A stretch of 64,000 nt of DNA. It comes from Hofstenia miamia (taxonomy: Eukaryota > Xenacoelomorpha > Acoela). Of this stretch, positions 1 through 11,000 are shown in pieces; positions within the stretch are counted from its first letter, which is position 1; the number at the start of each line of letters is the position of its first letter. The notes below the pieces were generated by a model, which made no database searches, was not told where the DNA came from, and worked only from the letters and a program-made list of their open reading frames with translations. Location of the stretch: NCBI GenBank assembly GCA_004352715.1, contig SCFE01000105.1, forward strand, positions 732,027 to 796,026. Direction: 5' to 3'. Made by a program: the position numbers and the translations under genes.

Positions 1-472
1 TGCATCACACTAAGCATTAAATAATATTCTATTTGCCTTCTTTTAAATAATTATAATATAAATAACTAGTTAAAAAACAGTAAAATTGTTAATTCAAACA
101 ATCAAAATTTCTCTTTACATAGTTTCTTTATGGCTTCAAAAACATTTTGGGATGTTGGGAAAATGCAGGTTTTCTAAAAAATGTAAAAAAATTGCTCAAA
201 AAGATATTGATACATAGTTAAAAAGGGGGTATAATTGAATAATTATTTATACAGGTATGGCCGCAGTTTCTTTGACCAATGGCTGCCAAATCCAGAATTT
301 CTAAAAAACGCCTTTTTTCTTATCAAAATCAATAGAAAAGTGTAAAAAGTTATTGAAAACTGATTATTATTAGAAACCCGTATATATACTACCCTGCTTT
401 TCTTTACTACTGACAGTGATTGATAAATCATTTTACTTTATTAACATTTTAGTTTTGTAGCATCCTTCATTT
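1..472. other. AT-rich DNA, no gene seen
   Basis: Very AT-rich sequence with no long reading frame and no recognisable domain. It ends where the first long inverted-repeat arm begins. Confidence 0.5.
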
Positions 473-1021
473 ACATAATTGTATAAATTGGGAAAAACAT
501 GTAATAATTAAGATTGTTTTCACACTTGTAAAAAAATTCTAGTTTTATATGATTTGAAAATGTTTTAATTAATTGTGATAATTTTTAAATTGATTTGGAT
601 TTGATGTTTGGTAGATAACAATCTTTATGATTGGACACATTTTGACATTTGAACAATAGATAAAAAATATGCATAGCAGCATAATGGAATTTTATGTGCT
701 TGTACTGTGTTTATGATTGGATACATTTTGACAGTTGAACAATGGAATATAAATGAAAACTATGTTGACATTGTCTATGAAGCATGTAACTTTCAACACA
801 TATGAATATACATAGGTGGCATAATGGAATTTCACATTTATAAAAGAACTACCCATAAAGATTTCAAACTTTTTGGTAAGCTATATTTATAATAATATCT
901 CTGATATTGTTTTTGATTCATAATGCTTTTTTACAATATTATCTCTAGTTAGTTTTACAGATATTTCTTTTAAAAACATAATTTTATTTTAATGAATTGC
1001 TGTGAATTTACTGTCTGTTGT
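473..1021 (+). repeat. Left arm of a long inverted repeat
   Basis: Read on the plus strand, this stretch matches the reverse complement of 4,212-4,798 over almost its whole length. Shared landmarks in order include TTGTATAAATTGG, TTTGGTAGATAA, CATAATGGAATTT, GTTGACATTGTCTATGAA, AAGATTTCAAACTTTTTGG, AATATTATCTCTAGTTAG and GAATTGCTGTGAATTT. The arms are diverged, with indels, so the element is old. About 3.2 kb lies between them. No transposase is visible, so this looks like a non-autonomous foldback-type element or an inverted pair of two copies. Confidence 0.75.
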
Positions 1022-1105
1022 TAAATTAATTATATACTTTATCATAAATAGAAACATTGTTTGTTTGTTAATAAACATTTTTAATTGATTTTGTTTAAAC
1101 TTTTA
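1019..1105 (+). repeat. Short repeat block, copy 1
   Basis: This stretch, from TTAAATTAATTATATAC to TTTGTTTAAACTTTT, recurs in direct orientation at about 6,153-6,240 with only scattered differences. It continues directly from the inner edge of the left inverted arm. Confidence 0.65.
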
Positions 1106-1619
1106 ATATTAATGTGTTCTTGATTGTGAATGTCATCTCGTTTTTAATAACAATTTGTTTATTAACCATTAATTTTGATATGACCATGTGAAATTCATAA
1201 TGTGCAAATATGCATTGTGTTTACTTCCTACAGAATTCCCTCAACAACAATGATGATAAACTAACACAATAGACAAATTTAATAGTATGATATATATGTT
1301 CATTATAAGCAAAGTGTAGAATAAATTGCATTTTTGTCTTGTCTTAAACATGTATGTGGATTTTACCATGTATGTTTATTAACTATTAGAAATTGCAAGT
1401 TTTTGCATAAACTAGTTCTGAAAAATTATATTGCATTATTACCAAAATAAGCCATTACAATTCTAACAAGTATTATTATCTGATTTAAACATTTGTTATT
1501 AAATTTTACTATATAAAACAAGTATGTAAAAAAAAATAAAAAAACAAGTATGTAAACTAAATTAGCCACATAAATAAGCAAGTATGCAAAATAAAACAAA
1601 ATATTTTTGTTTGAACATA
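1106..1619. other. AT-rich DNA, no gene seen
   Basis: Low-complexity AT-rich sequence, rich in short runs such as AAAACAAGTATG. I see no coding frame or RNA gene. Confidence 0.4.
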
Positions 1620-2065
1620 TTTATTAATTATGACTTTTACAGAAGAAATTTAGCAATAAAATATAATTCCAAAAATTTGAATTTCTTGCATATAGAATTT
1701 CAATGATCTTTGACAATTATTTATGTAATATGTATAAAAAAATTGGCTACATTTTAAAAAATAGATTACAAAAAAATGTGTTTGCCAACAGTACATATTC
1801 CAATGAAGTCAGAGATACACCCCCGCCAATATACATGGGCAATTATTTATGTAACATGTATAAAAAAATTGACTACATTTAATTAATAGACTATAAACAA
1901 ATGTGATTGCCAACAAATATTCTAACAAAAGAGAATATGTTCCAATGAAGTCAAACATACACAGATGGTCAAAGTATACAATTACATCACAGACATGCCC
2001 TCCAAGGTCAATAGGTCATTTGTGGAACAGGGTTGCCTTGGATATAACTACTAACAACATTGAAT
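1620..2065 (+). repeat. Interspersed repeat X, with an internal ~135-bp duplication
   Basis: This segment recurs at 6,720-7,000, sharing GCATATAGAATTTCAATG, TATAAAAAAATTGGCTACAT and ATTACATCA..GACATG. Here the block containing AATTATTTATGTAA(T/C)ATGTATAAAAAAATTG(G/A)CTACATTT occurs twice in a row (about 1,712 and 1,842), a local tandem duplication. The copy here continues uninterrupted past TGTGGAACAGGGTTGCC. The copy at 6,720 is broken at that point by a LINE, so this copy shows the empty target site. Confidence 0.7.
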
Positions 2066-3854
2066 GTGGGCATGCTTTCTTTATAATGAGAATAGCAAAA
2101 AGTTTACATTAACTTATATATTTTTTAAAAACCAAACACTTAATTTCAAATTATTCACAGTTCTTAATATTATATATTGCATGTATTAAATCAATTTTAA
2201 CATGTGCTCTACTATTGTATTTTTTCTCAAGTGTTTTATTAGTAAAGAAGGAATTATTACTCACTCCTCTTTTAATGTTCTAATTTTTGTATTTTATTAT
2301 TCAATGAGAGTGTGTGTGACCATTGTATTTTTTAAAATTATTGTATAACTGGTATCAATTAATTTTAGCAGGTAGAATTAAAGTGGCATATTCTATTTAA
2401 GAAATGGTGAGTCAACTCATTGTACATTAGAGAGTTTTGATGTCTGGGGAATTAAGGTGAAACTTTGCATCAAGTGTAAAAGACCAGGAACACTTAACAC
2501 ATCAGAGATTTGAATGCTCAGCTAATGGTTTTTTGAGAGAATTGGTTGAAAACCACTAATTTGTTTTGGATTGAATTGAATTAAGGTGATAATTTTTTCA
2601 GAGTAGGGAATAAGATGAGTAATTAACCCAATGTTTTGAAGTTGGTTTTAACATTGAAGTGAACTTGGCAAACCATTTCAAATAGAACTTGGTATGTAAT
2701 TTAATTTTAAACAATTTTATATAGGGAAATTTTATATTTGGTTATACACATTGATGAAATATTTCACTTCCCAGCATACATGTATTTTGGAATAAACTAA
2801 TTTTCACATTAATTGTTTATCCAGATATATCTGTTGATGTATTATCTTTTTACATCATACATGTTTAAACTAAATTATATATGCACTTTTTGATTAAAAC
2901 TAAATTACAAATGTTGAATTATTAAAACTTATATTGTTTTAATCATTTTTGTTTAACCTTCAACTGACTGAATGGAAATATTTGTACATAATAGTTCAGT
3001 TTTTAGTTAATCACTTTTGTTTAATTGCTACAATCAACTAACTAGAATTATTTAAACATAATAATATTTTTTAACTAAGCATGTGAATTATGAATGAAGA
3101 ATTATTAATTAAACTTAAATTGATTGTAAACATATTGCTATTGAATTTAATGTGAATCCCACTACATTCATTTCAAGTTTATATGTTTAGAGCAAGTGCA
3201 GAATTGTGACTAATTTGGCAATACAAAACAATGGAAAAGTGTAACACCATGTGATGAATACAATGACATAAACAAAGCCTATAAATCAAATAAAATTGAA
3301 CAATGGTGCATAAATCGAGAAAAGCAGTGAAATTCAGAAGACCCATGTAAATGTATGCAGCCATATAAAGTCATAAAAAACAAGTAAGAGTGAAAAAAAC
3401 ATGGAAATGTCGATAAAGGGTGTATCAGTCTACAAATGTGTACAAAAAGTTAACAATGTGGAAAAGTTGAGAAAAGATGCATCAGTCACTAAACATATAC
3501 AACCTGAAAAATTCATATAAACCAAAAAGAAGTGTAAAGAAAAGATTGCCATGTAAAATCTAATATATAATAATTTTGTATATTGAAAACAAGTGTTTAT
3601 ACACATTTTATTAATATCATTGCATGCATAAATTTTAGGAAGCAAATTTTCATTTCTATACATAAACCATGTTTTACTCTTTCCAAAAATGTAGGTTGCT
3701 TCTATTGTGTATTACACCTTTAAGTATAGTGCATATTTTCCCTGATTTGTGAAACATTAATTAAACACATGGAATTTTTTACAATGAAATTTCAGTGTAT
3801 TTGAAAAATGATGTGTAGCCTTTTGCATGTAATGATGGAAATTTTTTGCAGCCT
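2066..3854. other. Long AT-rich stretch without a gene
   Basis: No conserved protein, RNA gene or terminal repeat is recognisable. Between about 2,850 and 3,140 similar phrases such as TTTAACTAA and AATCA.TTTTGTTTAA recur loosely. That may be a decayed tandem repeat, but I cannot support a unit. Confidence 0.4.
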
Positions 3855-4211
3855 GTTATTATAAAACATGTGGGAATAAGCTATGTGAATAATGTGGGGT
3901 ATAGCAACGAAAATCATGTTATGTCACTATAGCAAAACACACCATCAATGTAAACTAAATTGAGTCTTTGTGATATGAATCATTTGTAATTTAGCCCTAA
4001 CATAAATCATGGTAAAAACCCATTAGTGGTGCTGACAGGTGGATTAATCACTAATTAAAACCCATTAGTGCCTGTCAAAAAACATTACCAGTACTGTCAA
4101 GTAGATGACTCACTAATTAAACCACCCTCTGATATCATTGAATCAGCTATGTGTTACAAAAAATTCAAGGTTCAATGTCATTGGAACAGGGCCTCACTCT
4201 ATATCACTACT
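3855..4211. repeat. Interspersed repeat family with CACTAATTAAA motifs
   Basis: It contains repeated phrases of the form CACTAATTAAA..CCATTAGT and ends with CATTGGAACAGGGCCT..CTCTATATCACTACTAACATC. Related blocks lie at 6,050-6,150 and 11,550-11,880. The family is diverged and has no coding potential. It probably belongs to the same element as repeat X and the inverted arms. Confidence 0.6.
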
Positions 4212-4798
4212 AACATCAGACAGCAAATTCACAGCAATTCATTATAATAAAATTAATTATGTTTTTAAAAAAAATATATGGAAACTAACTAGAGATAATA
4301 TTGCAAAAAAGAATTAAGAATCAAAACAATATCTGAGATTTAATTATAAAAATAGCTTACCAAAAAGTTTGAAATCTTTTTGTAGTTCTTTCATCAATAT
4401 GAAATTCCATTAATTTGCTCTATATATATAGTTGCATGCTTTCATAGACAATGTCAACATTATGTGGTTTTATCTTTATCCACATTGATCAAATGTCAAA
4501 ATGTAACAAATTATAAAAATAGTACAATCATGTAAAATTCCATTATGCTGCTGTTTGTGCAAAGTTGCACCTCTCTACAGACAATTTTGACATTGTGTAA
4601 TTTTTTATTCATATTCTATTGTTCAAATGTCAAAATGTATCCAATTGTAAAGATTATTATCTACCAAACATGAAATCACTTTACAATAATCACAATTAAA
4701 TAACACTTTCAAATCATATAAAAGTAGAATTTTTTCACAAGTTGGAAATCAATCTCAATTATTACATATTTTTCCAATTTATACAATTTTGTTTACAT
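4212..4798 (-). repeat. Right arm of a long inverted repeat
   Basis: This is the reverse complement of 473-1,021, with the same order of landmarks. The outer edge of the arm (AATTTATACAATTTTGTTTACATGG) directly precedes a 37-bp tandem array. Confidence 0.75.
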
Positions 4799-4824
4799 GG
4801 CCTATGACTCTTCAACCTTTGTAG

Positions 4825-5090
4825 AATTACATTTCTTTTCCAATGTTTTTCCATGTTTGAGACTTACATTTCTTTTCCAACGTTTTTTTACTTTTGTGAC
4901 TTACATTTCTTTTCCAACATTTTTCATGTTTGTGACTTACATTCCTTTCCTAATGTTTTTTCGCATTTGTGACTTACATTTTTTTCTTACGTTTTTTCAC
5001 ATTTCTGACTTACATTCCTTTTCTGACGATTTCATATTTGTAGACTTACATTTTTTCCGACATTTTTTCTTTCTTTGAGTTTACATGGTC
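4825..5090 (+). repeat. 37-bp tandem repeat array, about seven units
   Basis: Units of the form CTTACATTTCTTTTCCAACGTTTTTTCATGTTTGTGA start near 4,825, 4,863, 4,900, 4,936, 4,973, 5,009, 5,045 and 5,081. The spacing is 36-38 bp. The open frame over this region is a by-product of the repeat, not a gene. The last unit decays into TTTACATGGTCCATGGC. Confidence 0.85.
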
Positions 5091-6049
5091 CATGGCTTTT
5101 CCACGTTTGTAACTTTACATATTTTTTGACATCAATTCTTTGTTTCAGTACTGATGTACATTTAATTTTTCAATATATATGCATGAAATCAACTGATGAA
5201 ATTCGTCAAAAACATTGTAAAAAAACTAAACATTGTGTTAAAATTTTAGATATTTTTCATCATTGAACAAAATGAAAATTTCATGATTTTATTAGTATAA
5301 ACTTTCAAGAACAAGTAAGAAAAATGTATATACATATAAATATGATGTCTTTTTTCACATATTTTTTATTAATAGTGCTTTTTGGAATATTATTTCTATA
5401 CATTTAGAAGCTTAAAGTGGGAGGGTATACAAAATCAAAATGCTGTGCAAATGAAAACTGTTAAATGTGTTAAAGTATTTACTAAAAAAACCATAGCAAA
5501 TCGAAAAATTTCAGATGTATTAAAACCCTTATCAATACATCGAACTCTGGAATTAAATCAAGTAATAAAAATACAGTAGTTTAAATCATATAACAATTGC
5601 TGTTGTGTTTTTATTATGTCATAAACAATTACAATTATATATTAATTAAATTAAGTTTTAAGTACTATATGTATACTTAAATTTATTTTATATAGCTTTG
5701 ATATTCATTTTCAATTTGAAAATTTGCTTCTTTTCATGCAAACTGTGTACAACTATGTGTTTTGTAAAATCAATCAATTTTATCATTTTTGCATCAATGT
5801 ATTTTTTTATGAAAGTGTGTTAGTCTTTTTGTAAATAAAAATGTTTTGTGAGTTTCATGACATCTAATTGATTCGTTTTTGAGTTGGCGTTATGTATTCA
5901 TTTGCAATTATCAAAATTTACTCAATGACTCAAGAAAAATGTGAATGTTAACACTTTCTCAATAATTATAAAGTTTTTATTTTAAAATTTATGAAGTATT
6001 ATACAACTGCAAGTACTTTAACAATCAATGATTTGTAGAATGTCTTAAA
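5091..6049. other. AT-rich DNA, no gene seen
   Basis: No convincing coding region, RNA or repeat structure. The short open frame near 5,382-5,579 has no recognisable domain and no supporting context. Confidence 0.4.
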
Positions 6050-6240
6050 CAAATTAAGCCACCCTCTAATATTGGTGAATCAGCTAATGTATGTTTTATG
6101 AGAACTTCAAGGTGTCCCATTGGAATGGGGCCTTGCTCTATATCACTACTGATGTTAAATTAATTATATACTTTATCATACATAGAAACGTCGTTTGTTT
6201 CTTAATACACATTTTTAATTGAATTTGTTTAAACTTTTAT
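6050..6240 (+). repeat. Interspersed repeat fragment, second copy of two blocks
   Basis: The first half matches the end of the 3,855-4,211 repeat (ACCCTCTAATATTGGTGAATCAGCTA, then GGGGCCTTGCTCTATATCACTACT). The second half matches 1,019-1,105. Finding the two blocks joined here suggests they belong to one longer element that is broken up elsewhere. Confidence 0.65.
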
Positions 6241-6719
6241 CTGTCATGTGTTTTATACAGTAATCTATCACTTCATTGGACTTGTTTTAATTTCTGTTTT
6301 TATTGTACAAATTGAATGTTTTAGCGTCATCAACTAACATTATTAAAAGAAGAACGTCTGTCTTGGAATATTCCTGTGTATCTTTCTCCACCATCCAATG
6401 ATGAAGTCATGACGAATATTGTCATTGTTCATTGAACTGTAGATGAAATTCGCTATATGAACTTTATCATTTAGTAGTGCATTTTATATTTTCTTTGTAA
6501 ATAAATTTATTATTGATGAATGTTCGTTTTCTCTGTATGGTGAGAGTATGCGTCTGTGGCAGCATGTATTTATATTTTAAAAATAAATTTTACATGGAAA
6601 TATTTATTGATTCAAGTTTGAAAAAAGTTTTTATTTTGTAATTGACATATGTGTTGCCTGTGAAACATGTATTTATTTTTCTCCATGTTAAAAAATGTTT
6701 TTGCTTGAAAATAATTGTT

Positions 6720-7000
6720 AGTTACAACTTTTACCGAAAAATAGAAATAAAATATAATTCCCAAAAACGTAAATTTTTTGCATATAGAATTTCAATGATC
6801 TTTGACAATTTTTATGTAATATGTATAAAAAAATTGGCTACATTTTTAACAATAGACTACAAACAAATGTGTTTGCCAACAAATATTACAACAAAAGAGA
6901 ACATATTCTAATGACGTCAGAGATAAACAGACGGCCAAAGTATACGATTACATCATATCCATGACAGACATGCTTGCTAAGATCAAAAGGTCAATTTGTG
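6720..7000 (+). repeat. Repeat X, left half of an interrupted copy
   Basis: It matches 1,650-2,020 up to GGTCAATTTGTG, where similarity stops and the LINE begins. The missing right half resumes at about 11,550 (TTGCCTCAGCTTCTTACTACT..AACA), the counterpart of TTGCCTTGGATATAACTACTAACAACA in the uninterrupted copy. This defines the LINE insertion site. Confidence 0.7.
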
Positions 7001-7002
7001 TA

Positions 7003-8079
7003 ATGATGCTTTCACCGCGAGCAGTCGGTCCTTGCGAGCGCGCTGAGCTTACCACGCTTAACGCTACGTCGCACATTGCATTACCTGAAGAGGAGTTAAC
7101 CAAAACTAAATTATTAGCTCCTCTCAAGAATCTCGGCAGAGATGAACTAATTATCCTGTTCAACATGCTAGCAGCCATCAAAGAAACTCCTTCTGAATCC
7201 ACCAACAAAACTACTCAAGTAACTCCAGAAATAAATCATGTGCCGTCTCAAACACAAAAGAAGATACAACGCCCAAAACACTTGAGAGCAGAAGCTGAAT
7301 TTCTTGCCATCGGATCATCAATGTACCGTCATCTGAAAGCTCCGGGCTTACTAAGAACTGCTACATGTGTTCATTCATATCCGGGAGCCACCATTGAAGA
7401 CATAGCTGATTTAATTCCGCTTTATCCCGAATCGAATAATGTAAAGAGAATTCTCATTACAATAGGAAGAAACGACTTAATGCAAAAGAAAGAAGATTTT
7501 ACAGATAAGTATAAGAAATTAATTAATGTTATTAAAACTAAATTTAGTTCAGCTAAAGTTTTCCTTGGTGAAGTTGCTCCTTTTCCTAAGGACGAGGTGT
7601 TAAACAAAAAATCCGCTGAACTAAATTTACTTATTAAACAAAACGCCAAGCTGTTAAATTATACCGTTTTCGACAACTCTAACTGTTTTTATTTAGGATC
7701 TTCTGTTGATAGAAGTTTATTCACGAAAAATGGAATCCACTACACTAAACAAGGTTATGCAACGCTTGCACGGTCCATCAAATTCTTTTTTAACACGCCG
7801 CCGAACCGCGTATTTAATCAGCGATTACGTGATGAAAAGACCTACACCGCCAGCTCGAAATCTTTTATCTTACCGTTTCCGCCTCAACACCGGTTCTCAA
7901 ACGCACGCCAACCATTTTTACAAACGCCGCCCAACACCTTTGAACAATCCCCGCCAAAACATGCCTTACTTTCACCGCCAATAAACATGCGACGAAGTTA
8001 TGCCGACGTTCTCTCAACACCACCGCCGTTATCACCCGCCGAGGTTCAGAGGATTAGAAACTTTCTTAGACTTTTCTAA
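7003..8079 (+). CDS. LINE ORF1: SGNH-hydrolase (esterase) protein
   Basis: This is the first protein of the LINE, thought in related elements to bind the RNA or act as an esterase. The SGNH-fold signature is visible: a Gly-Ser-Ser block replacing GDS (about 7,312-7,320), a Gly-Arg-Asn-Asp block (about 7,463-7,474) and the catalytic-type His in NGIHYTKQGY (7,738-7,740). The C-terminal ~100 residues are rich in Pro-Pro motifs and basic residues, suggesting a nucleic-acid-binding tail. The start is uncertain. In-frame ATGs at 6,961 and 6,970 lie in the flanking repeat. Those at 7,003 and 7,006 lie in the target-site duplication. The first ATG certainly inside the element is at 7,165. The stop overlaps the ORF2 start. 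No RNA-recognition motif or zinc knuckle is seen. Confidence 0.82.
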   Translation: MMLSPRAVGPCERAELTTLNATSHIALPEEELTKTKLLAPLKNLGRDELIILFNMLAAIKETPSESTNKTTQVTPEINHVPSQTQKKIQRPKHLRAEAEFLAIGSSMYRHLKAPGLLRTATCVHSYPGATIEDIADLIPLYPESNNVKRILITIGRNDLMQKKEDFTDKYKKLINVIKTKFSSAKVFLGEVAPFPKDEVLNKKSAELNLLIKQNAKLLNYTVFDNSNCFYLGSSVDRSLFTKNGIHYTKQGYATLARSIKFFFNTPPNRVFNQRLRDEKTYTASSKSFILPFPPQHRFSNARQPFLQTPPNTFEQSPPKHALLSPPINMRRSYADVLSTPPPLSPAEVQRIRNFLRLF

Positions 8080-8081
8080 TG
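8077..8081 (+). promoter_or_regulatory. TAATG stop/start overlap coupling ORF1 and ORF2
   Basis: The ORF1 stop TAA (8,077-8,079) shares its last base with the ORF2 ATG (8,079-8,081). In some LINEs, such as silkworm SART1, the same UAAUG arrangement lets ribosomes terminate and restart on the second frame. Use of that mechanism here is inferred from the layout. Confidence 0.65.
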
Positions 8082-11000
8082 ATGGTAAATTTTATTTTTA
8101 TATTTTTGACTCTCATTGGGTTATGGCGAATTTTTCACCTAATTTATGCTATCGCTAATAACTCACTGTCTTTCATATATTTAATTCTAATTATTCTTAA
8201 CTCAAAATTCAATATTACCTGTATTAGAGAAACCTTACCTATACATAAACATAATTTAAGAAACAGCATGAATACATGCAAGATATTTAAAAAATGGATT
8301 TTCATTAAAACAACAAAACATTCTTTATTCTACATTCTAGTACTAACAATAATGTTACTTATATCCGGCATCGAGATTAATCCCGGGCCTTCCAAAGCCG
8401 ATAATATTTATGAATACTCAGAATTATCAAACATAATGCATTCAACTAATTCTTTTAAATATATTCACATAAATTTTCAGAATCTCTCAATAAAAAATTC
8501 GGAATTTAGACAATTCATTTCTGAACTGGATTCAAACTTTATTCTGGGCATAACTGAAACCTGGTTTACAAATGATAATCACAATTCGTCCTGGTCAATC
8601 GATAACTCTAAATTTAAAATATTTAGAAAGGACAGAAATCCAACTTTTCATTTTAATAAGACAAAAGGAGGTGGTGTCATGTTTTTAATACCTAAAATAC
8701 TCAAACCAAAACTTAGGACAGATATAGCAAAAGATTCAACTTATGAAAGTCTTTGGGTTGAAATTCAAAACCCAGACAAAAATTTTAATAGTCAATTATT
8801 AAATATCTCTTATTGTCCAAATAAAACTTATATAAATAACTTTTTCTTACAAATGGAAGATGAATTTTCTACTGCTCTGAGTTATAACACGAATATAATG
8901 GTAATGGGAGACTGGAATGTAAATCTTCTAAACAATAACGAAAAAAGTAAGCTTGGCAATTTTCTCAATACTTTCAATATTTCACTAATAAATAAAAAAA
9001 TTCCTTCTAGAATTTCTGCTAATAGTAAAACGCTTATTGACTATTTCATGATATCAGAAAATTCTTCGTCTTATAATTATTTTTGTTTTGAATTTCCATA
9101 CTCAGATCACTGCCTTATAGCTACTTATTCGAATATTCTAAAAGTTTGTAAACCCTCTAAATCTTGGATAAAAATACGAGAAAAATCAACAGAAAATGTC
9201 GAAAAACTTCGACAGTATTTAAAAATCGAAAACTGGAATTCGATATATTCATCATTAACACCTAATGAAATGCTATCACATTTTACAAAAACTTTACTTT
9301 TCTATTTGGATATATGCTGCCCAGAAAAATATATTCTTTCATCCGAAAATACCAAAAAAACTCAGAATAATTTTTCAAAACCATGGATTGATTCTAAATG
9401 CCTCGATTTAATCGAAATAAAGAAACAGAAATTGAAAAAATACTTAAATTCCCAAACACTGGAAAATCATAATGCTTATAAATCTGCACGAAATTTATGT
9501 AACATTGCTATAAGAAAAGCAAGTAATAATTATTCCCGTTTTCAGTATCAAAGTCTTTCTTCCCAAAAAAATAAATGGGAATTTGTTAACAATTTGCTAA
9601 ATAGAAAAAACATGCGAACCGAAGAAATAGAAAGAATATACTATAAAGATAAATCCATTACAAATAAGAAGGAATTCTGCAATGCTTTCAATGAAGTTTT
9701 CCTAAATTTAGGAAACTACAACGGTATGAATGTACCTTTTTGCCTTAATAAACCCAAAGGAACTCCAACCTCTTTCTCTTTTCGTTTTGCAACAAAATAT
9801 GAAATCATAAAGTCGATACAATGTTTAAAAAATAAATCCAGTGGACCCTCTCTAATACCAACGTGGTTCCTAAAACTCTCAGGTGACTTAATAGCTGAAC
9901 CAATATGCTACATTTTAAATAATTGTATAAAACACTCCTTTTTTCCAGATGAATTAAAATTGGCAAATATAACACCATTATTTAAAAGAAATGATCCCGA
10001 AGATTGCGAAAATTATAGACCCATTTCGATCACTTCTCCAATCAGCAAAATTTTTGAACGAATTCTTTTTAATCAAATTAACGAACATCTTTGTAAACAT
10101 GATCTCTACTCCAAAACACAATATGGTTTTCGTAAAGGTATTTCTACGAGCGACGCTTTAATACAAGCTACAGAAAAATGGCGATCAACAATAAATGATA
10201 ATGAATACTCAGCAATTGCTTGCTTAGACCTCTCGAAAGCTTTCGATTCCATAGACCGCAGTATCTTACTACAAAAAATTAAAATTCTAGGTTTTTCTAA
10301 TGACAGCATGGGTCTTATCTCCAGTTACTTATACAATCGCATGCAAAGAGTTAAAATTAATGAATCTTTTTCAGATTGGGTATGCACTAAAAATGGGGTT
10401 CCACAGGGTACAATTTTGGGTCCGTTATTATTTAATATTTACATAAATGATTTGTCCGAGCAAGTAACATGTGACGTTATACAATATGCAGATGACACAA
10501 TATTATTTCATTCTAATAAATTTCCCGAAAAAGCGGTTCAAACTCTCGAAACAAACTGTGCTTCTCTTGCTAAATATTTTGCCTCTATAAAACTAAAAGT
10601 AAATCCACTAAAAACTCAATTCTGTATTGTTAAATCAAAAACTAAATCTACTGATACTTCAAGATACAAACTTAATTTCAACGGCATTCAAATAAAACAG
10701 GTTGAGTCTTTTAAGTACCTCGGAATAATTTTTGACATACATCTAAATTTTGAAGAGCAACTAAATCATGTTATTAGAAAAATGGCCATATCGATTAAAG
10801 CAATTAACTTAATTTCTCAAAAACTTCCAACTAAAGCAAAAATTCAATTAATATATGCTCTAATATTAAGTCATTTTAACTATGCCAATGTACTCTACAC
10901 AGATATAAACCAACAATTTCTCAGGAAATTCCAAGTGCAACTAAATTGGGCTATTAAAGTAGCAGTAAATAATCATAGCTTTAATAAGAATAATGAATAT

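Noticed and set aside
4797-5078. 93-residue open frame rich in Phe and Leu
   Set aside because: It is a translation of the 37-bp tandem array. The periodic protein reflects the repeat, with no start context or homology.
6961-7002. ATG at 6,961 as the ORF1 start
   Set aside because: This sequence matches the host repeat at 1,950-2,000, so it is outside the LINE.
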